A DNA stretch of 34,716 nt from Clostridia bacterium (lineage in GTDB: Bacteria > Bacillota > Clostridia > UBA1212). The notes beneath the pieces were generated by a model. It had not been told where the DNA came from and searched no databases. It saw nothing but the letters and a program-made list of their open reading frames with translations. A program made the position numbers and the translations under genes. Shown one piece after another: positions 31,899-34,716 of the stretch (position 1 is the stretch's first letter; every line of letters starts with the position of its first letter). Location: NCBI GenBank assembly GCA_017625675.1, contig JAGAKK010000019.1, forward strand, positions 1 to 34,716, written 5' to 3'.

Positions 31899-33308
31899 TC
31901 ATTCTTTTCCGTTCCAGCAATAAGTACAAAGCTTGCAAGGCTCTAAACCAACTGACTCAAGCATGTCATCAAGTCGATGGTACGCAAGAGTTGTAAAATT
32001 AAGTTCCTTCCTGATAATCTCAAGCATCTCGCTGTAGTTATTACTATCAGGATTTGCATAGTCATCAAGAACCTCAGGAGTAACGTTGCCCTCGCCTTCC
32101 CTTTCAAGAATTATACGCCTTGTGATAAGGTCAAGCTCAGATTTTGAACGTGAAAAGTTTAAGTATTTACAACCGAACATTATCGGCGGACAAGCGGGTC
32201 TTATATGTACCTCTTTCGCGCCGCTGTCATACAAAAACTCCGTTGTCTCACGAAGCTGGGTGCCCCTTACAATGGAGTCATCTATCATCAAAAGCTTTTT
32301 ACCTTTTATAAGGTCATGCACGGGAATAAGCTTCATCTTCGCAATAAGGCTTCTCTGTGATTGATTAGCAGGCATAAAAGATCTGGGCCAGGTAGGAGTA
32401 TATTTGATAAAAGGCCTTGTAAACGGTATTCTCGCCTCGTTTGAGTAACCTATAGCATGGGCAATTCCGGAATCAGGAACACCGGAAACGCTGTCAGGAG
32501 ACACGTTGTCGCGCTTTGCAAGCATTCTTCCGCACTCATACCTCATCGCCTCTACGTTAACGCCCTCATAGGTGGACGTAGGATAACCGTAATACATCCA
32601 GAGAAAAGTACATATCTTCATTTCCTTTTTCGCAGGGCTCACGGTCTCCGCGCTTTCCGGCGTAATATATACGATTTCAGAAGGACCAAGTTCTTTATAA
32701 TCTCTGTATCCAAGGTTCAGGTATGCAAAGCTCTCGAACGAAGCGCAAAACGCACCGTCTTTCTTTCCGATAATAACAGGAGTTCTTCCCAAGCGGTCAC
32801 GGGCACAATAGATACCCTCTTTCGTCATCAGAAGAACGCTGAGAGAGCCGTCAACCTTTTCCTGCAAATATTTTATACCCTCCACAATGGAAGACTTCTG
32901 ATTGATAATAGCGGCACAAATTTCAGTAGGATTAATAACGCTGCCGCTCATCTCCAGAAAATGAGTATGACCGGACTTAAAGCACAGGTTAACAAGCTCC
33001 TCTGCGTTATTTATCTTTCCCACCGTGGTAATGGCAAAGCTTCCCAAGTGTGAATTAACAAGAAGCGGCTGGGGCTCAAAATCTGATATACATCCGATAC
33101 CCAGGTTACCCTCCAACTCCTCTACGTCACGTTCAAATTTCGTACGGAACGGAGAATTCTGAATATTGTGAATTGCTCTGTTAAATCCCTTTTCACCGTA
33201 AACAGCCATACCGCCGCGTCTCGTTCCCAAGTGCGAATGATAGTCTGTACCGAAAAACAGATCCCAGATACAAGATTCCTTAGATGCAACTGCAAAAAAA
33301 CCACCCAT
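31899..33308 (-). CDS. PurF-like amidophosphoribosyltransferase without glutaminase cysteine
   Basis: Homologue of PurF, which makes phosphoribosylamine from PRPP and glutamine. The 469-residue form starts at the ATG 33306-33308 (GGGAGG ahead; an upstream in-frame extension lacks a ribosome site). The phosphoribosyltransferase half is intact: LLMIDDSIVRGTQLRE (339-354) and SGVPDSGIAHAIGYS (275-289). Cys233, Cys380, Cys458 and Cys461 match the positions of the [4Fe-4S] ligands of B. subtilis PurF. The N-terminal glutaminase half is recognisable (LGTRRGGMAVYG, ARDRLGRTPVIIGKKDGAFCASFES) but begins MGGFFAV where PurF exposes Cys1 (CGVFGI), and the HNG oxyanion loop is replaced by VGKINN. It may therefore use ammonia, another amidotransferase, or a different reaction. 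Paralogues of this type occur in gut anaerobes beside ordinary PurF. Promoter 33357-33385. Confidence 0.85.
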   Translation of the reverse strand: MGGFFAVASKESCIWDLFFGTDYHSHLGTRRGGMAVYGEKGFNRAIHNIQNSPFRTKFERDVEELEGNLGIGCISDFEPQPLLVNSHLGSFAITTVGKINNAEELVNLCFKSGHTHFLEMSGSVINPTEICAAIINQKSSIVEGIKYLQEKVDGSLSVLLMTKEGIYCARDRLGRTPVIIGKKDGAFCASFESFAYLNLGYRDYKELGPSEIVYITPESAETVSPAKKEMKICTFLWMYYGYPTSTYEGVNVEAMRYECGRMLAKRDNVSPDSVSGVPDSGIAHAIGYSNEARIPFTRPFIKYTPTWPRSFMPANQSQRSLIAKMKLIPVHDLIKGKKLLMIDDSIVRGTQLRETTEFLYDSGAKEVHIRPACPPIMFGCKYLNFSRSKSELDLITRRIILEREGEGNVTPEVLDDYANPDSNNYSEMLEIIRKELNFTTLAYHRLDDMLESVGLEPCKLCTYCWNGKE

Positions 33309-33356
33309 AAATAAGAGCCTCCCAAGGGTCATATACTTTGTAATCACTACTGCAAT

Positions 33357-33385
33357 ATAATAATATATTTTTGCAATTTAGTCAA
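33357..33385 (-). promoter_or_regulatory. SigA-type promoter of the PurF-like gene
   Basis: Minus strand: -35 TTGACT (33380-33385), 17-base spacer, -10 TATTAT (33357-33362). The -35 overlaps the stop of the membrane protein gene upstream, and a perfect 7-base inverted repeat ATTGACA/TGTCAAT (33385-33402) adjoins it in the gene's end. ATTGCA also occurs twice across the promoter. Confidence 0.7.
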
Positions 33386-34077
33386 TTGACATTTCTGTCA
33401 ATCACGTTGCTTTTTATATACCCCATTGCTCTTCGCCCAAGCACGAACACCGTATCGCCTGCCGTAAGTTTGGTTTCCGTCAATCGGTCATTTTGCTTTT
33501 CTATCACCTCTATCTCGTCAAAATTAAAGGCGTAGCAGCCCAAATCATTCTTGTTGTAAACAAAACCGTGTATGAGATTTACGGTAATCCTCAGTTCACC
33601 GTCTGCCACAAAAATACACACGTCGTGATTCACAAAATTTTCATCGGTGGAATCGTAGCACTTTGTCACAATATACGGCTCACAGACACCGTAATACTCG
33701 CGAAGATGATTGCACGCCTCAGAAAGGCATCTTTTTTCAATGCGTTGCGCCTCCCCTTTCACCAAAGCAAACAAAGGACTTGCCGCTAAAATACCTATGA
33801 CAATACTTACAACAAAACCACAAATGGTCAAAAGACCTTTTCCAATATAGCATAAAACACGCAATACCACATTGCCGGGCATTGCTATAGATTCTTCCCA
33901 AAATAGAAAAATCAATGTCCCGATAAGCATTACAGAAAACAAAACTACCAAGGCCAATATATTAAAGAATTTATCTCGCCGGACACTTTTTCTTTCCTCT
34001 TTTGTCAGCGAGCGGTAATGCATATCACTTGCAACTTTTTCTGTTTTTTTGTTGCCATTATACTTAAAGTATCGCAT
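33382..34077 (-). CDS. Membrane protein of unknown function
   Basis: I do not recognise a family. The 231-residue form (ATG at 34075-34077 with GTGAGG 7 bases ahead; a GTG at 34087-34089 overlapping the GNAT stop is the alternative) has a basic N-terminus, one TM helix at about 37-60, a second hydrophobic stretch at about 71-105 that could be one long or two short helices, and a cytosolic C-terminal domain of about 125 residues. The latter looks beta-rich (DVCIFVADGELRITVNLIHGF, NFDEIEVIEKQND) and ends NVIDRNVN. It starts 8 bases after the GNAT gene and is probably co-transcribed with it. A hairpin overlaps its 3' end. Function unassigned. Confidence 0.75.
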   Translation of the reverse strand: MRYFKYNGNKKTEKVASDMHYRSLTKEERKSVRRDKFFNILALVVLFSVMLIGTLIFLFWEESIAMPGNVVLRVLCYIGKGLLTICGFVVSIVIGILAASPLFALVKGEAQRIEKRCLSEACNHLREYYGVCEPYIVTKCYDSTDENFVNHDVCIFVADGELRITVNLIHGFVYNKNDLGCYAFNFDEIEVIEKQNDRLTETKLTAGDTVFVLGRRAMGYIKSNVIDRNVN

Positions 34078-34085
34078 AATTATCC

Positions 34086-34538
34086 TCACTTGTGAACATA
34101 TACTCTCGACCTCTTCGTGTCACCCTCGCCTTGCACCGTGCAGAAAAACTCCCAGCCATACCGCTCGTAAAACGAATCGTGGTCCGTCACAATATACAAC
34201 GTATCAATACCCGTCTTCTTCATATCCTTGCAAACAAAATCCAGCAATACCCCTGCCACACCGTTGCCCCGTTTATCAGGCTCTGTGTACACAGCGCACA
34301 CATTCGGCCGCAAGTCTTTTCTATCGTGAAAGTCATTATCGATAACACCAAGGCCGCCGATAATGCGAGTATCTTCCACGGCAACGTACCATTGCGGAAC
34401 AGCGCCGCTCCCCGCCAAGCACTTGTCCATACTCTCAAGATATGCTTCTAAGGGCACTCCCCACTTTTTGTGAAACCAGCTTGCCATTTCATTTTTCATT
34501 TCAGGTCGGTCTGTTAACCGTATTACATCGCAGTTCAT
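34086..34538 (-). CDS. GNAT-family N-acetyltransferase
   Basis: Transfers acetyl from acetyl-CoA to an amine of an unknown substrate. The 150-residue protein has motif A for CoA binding, VYTEPDKRGNGVAGVLLDFV (about 89-108, R-G-N-G-V-A), and the C-terminal motif DSFYERYGWEFF typical of the fold. The start ATG at 34536-34538 (MNCDVIRLTDR) overlaps the stop of the upstream gene by 4 bases (ATGA); the frame is open 4 codons further at a GTG but without a ribosome site, so coupling through the overlap decides the start. Confidence 0.85.
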   Translation of the reverse strand: MNCDVIRLTDRPEMKNEMASWFHKKWGVPLEAYLESMDKCLAGSGAVPQWYVAVEDTRIIGGLGVIDNDFHDRKDLRPNVCAVYTEPDKRGNGVAGVLLDFVCKDMKKTGIDTLYIVTDHDSFYERYGWEFFCTVQGEGDTKRSRVYVHK

Positions 34539-34716
34539 AAATGCACACACTCATCGTGTTCAAACATATCAAAAAAGAAAGAATCAAGTTGACTCGATAA
34601 TTCCTCTTTTCCTTTATATTTCCCTTTTCTATCCAGAACAGGGCGCCAAATATTCAGCCCGTCTTTTTCCGCAATTTCAGAAGCGTAAAAAGTATAATTC
34701 TTCTTGTTAAAGTACA
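34535..34716 (-). CDS. C-terminal end of an unidentified protein (5' part outside window)
   Basis: Reading the minus strand from 34714 gives 59 codons ending TGA at 34535-34537, starting YFNKKNYTFYASEIAEKDG and ending SFFFDMFEHDECVHL. No stop interrupts it, and the overlap of its TGA with the GNAT ATG supports it as real. The fragment is too short to identify; no known motif seen. Confidence 0.65.
   Translation of the reverse strand, partial: YFNKKNYTFYASEIAEKDGLNIWRPVLDRKGKYKGKEELSSQLDSFFFDMFEHDECVHL

Noticed and set aside
1-34716. CRISPR array, prophage or insertion sequence
   Set aside because: No regularly spaced repeats, integrase, transposase or terminal inverted repeats were seen on reading through; the only repeated coding blocks are the lipoprotein pair.

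Overview
The window looks like a chromosomal segment of a low-to-medium-GC Firmicute, most likely an uncultured gut-type clostridium. The evidence is the strong AGGAGG-type ribosome binding sites, the TTG and GTG starts, the DUF1836 and DUF1015 proteins, clostridial-style two-component systems, lipoproteins with Pro/Thr stalks and a signal-less L,D-transpeptidase. I saw no rRNA, tRNA, CRISPR array, insertion sequence or integrase. No gene-free stretch exceeds about 250 bases; the longest, 24694-24945, holds one terminator and one promoter.

Layout. (1) 1-6711, all minus: a defence module. An AlbA_2/Schlafen-type ATP-binding protein with its own promoter and a repeat-rich operator-like region is followed by a 103-residue unknown protein, a type III DNA methyltransferase (Mod) and a type III restriction helicase (Res) that leaves the window. 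(2) 6766-10121, minus: asparaginyl-tRNA synthetase overlapping a GH36-like alpha-galactosidase by 4 bases. (3) 10127-13427, minus: a response regulator and membrane histidine kinase (4-base overlap), preceded by an L,D-transpeptidase-fold gene. (4) 13464-17753, minus: two tandem paralogous surface lipoproteins with a GH99/WbsX-like domain and a CBM9-like C-terminus, one carrying a long Pro/Thr-rich stalk. (5) 17795-19475, minus: a DUF1836 regulator and a signal-less DUF11 repeat protein. (6) 19500-24795, minus: rfbF-rfbG-rfbH-rfbA-dusB, that is the CDP-6-deoxy-hexulose (3,6-dideoxyhexose) route, a glucose-1-phosphate thymidylyltransferase and a tRNA-dihydrouridine synthase. (7) 24838-25659, minus: an orphan OmpR-type regulator. 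(8) 25749-31840, plus: ychF, DUF1015, a GT4 glycosyltransferase and a large GT4-GT56 fusion glycosyltransferase. (9) 31852-34716, minus: a PurF-like protein that lacks the glutaminase cysteine, a membrane protein, a GNAT acetyltransferase and the end of another gene.

How they fit. Regions 3-4 and 6-8 centre on the cell surface: envelope sensing, surface glycan-active lipoproteins, deoxysugar nucleotide synthesis and glycan assembly. The best candidates for undescribed biology are the GT4-GT56 fusion (29542-31800), the PurF-like protein with a degenerate glutaminase half but an intact phosphoribosyltransferase half (31899-33308), the paired stalked lipoproteins, and the AlbA_2 + small protein + type III R-M defence module with its repeated operator-like motif. 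Assignments rest on motif recognition by eye; no database search was run.
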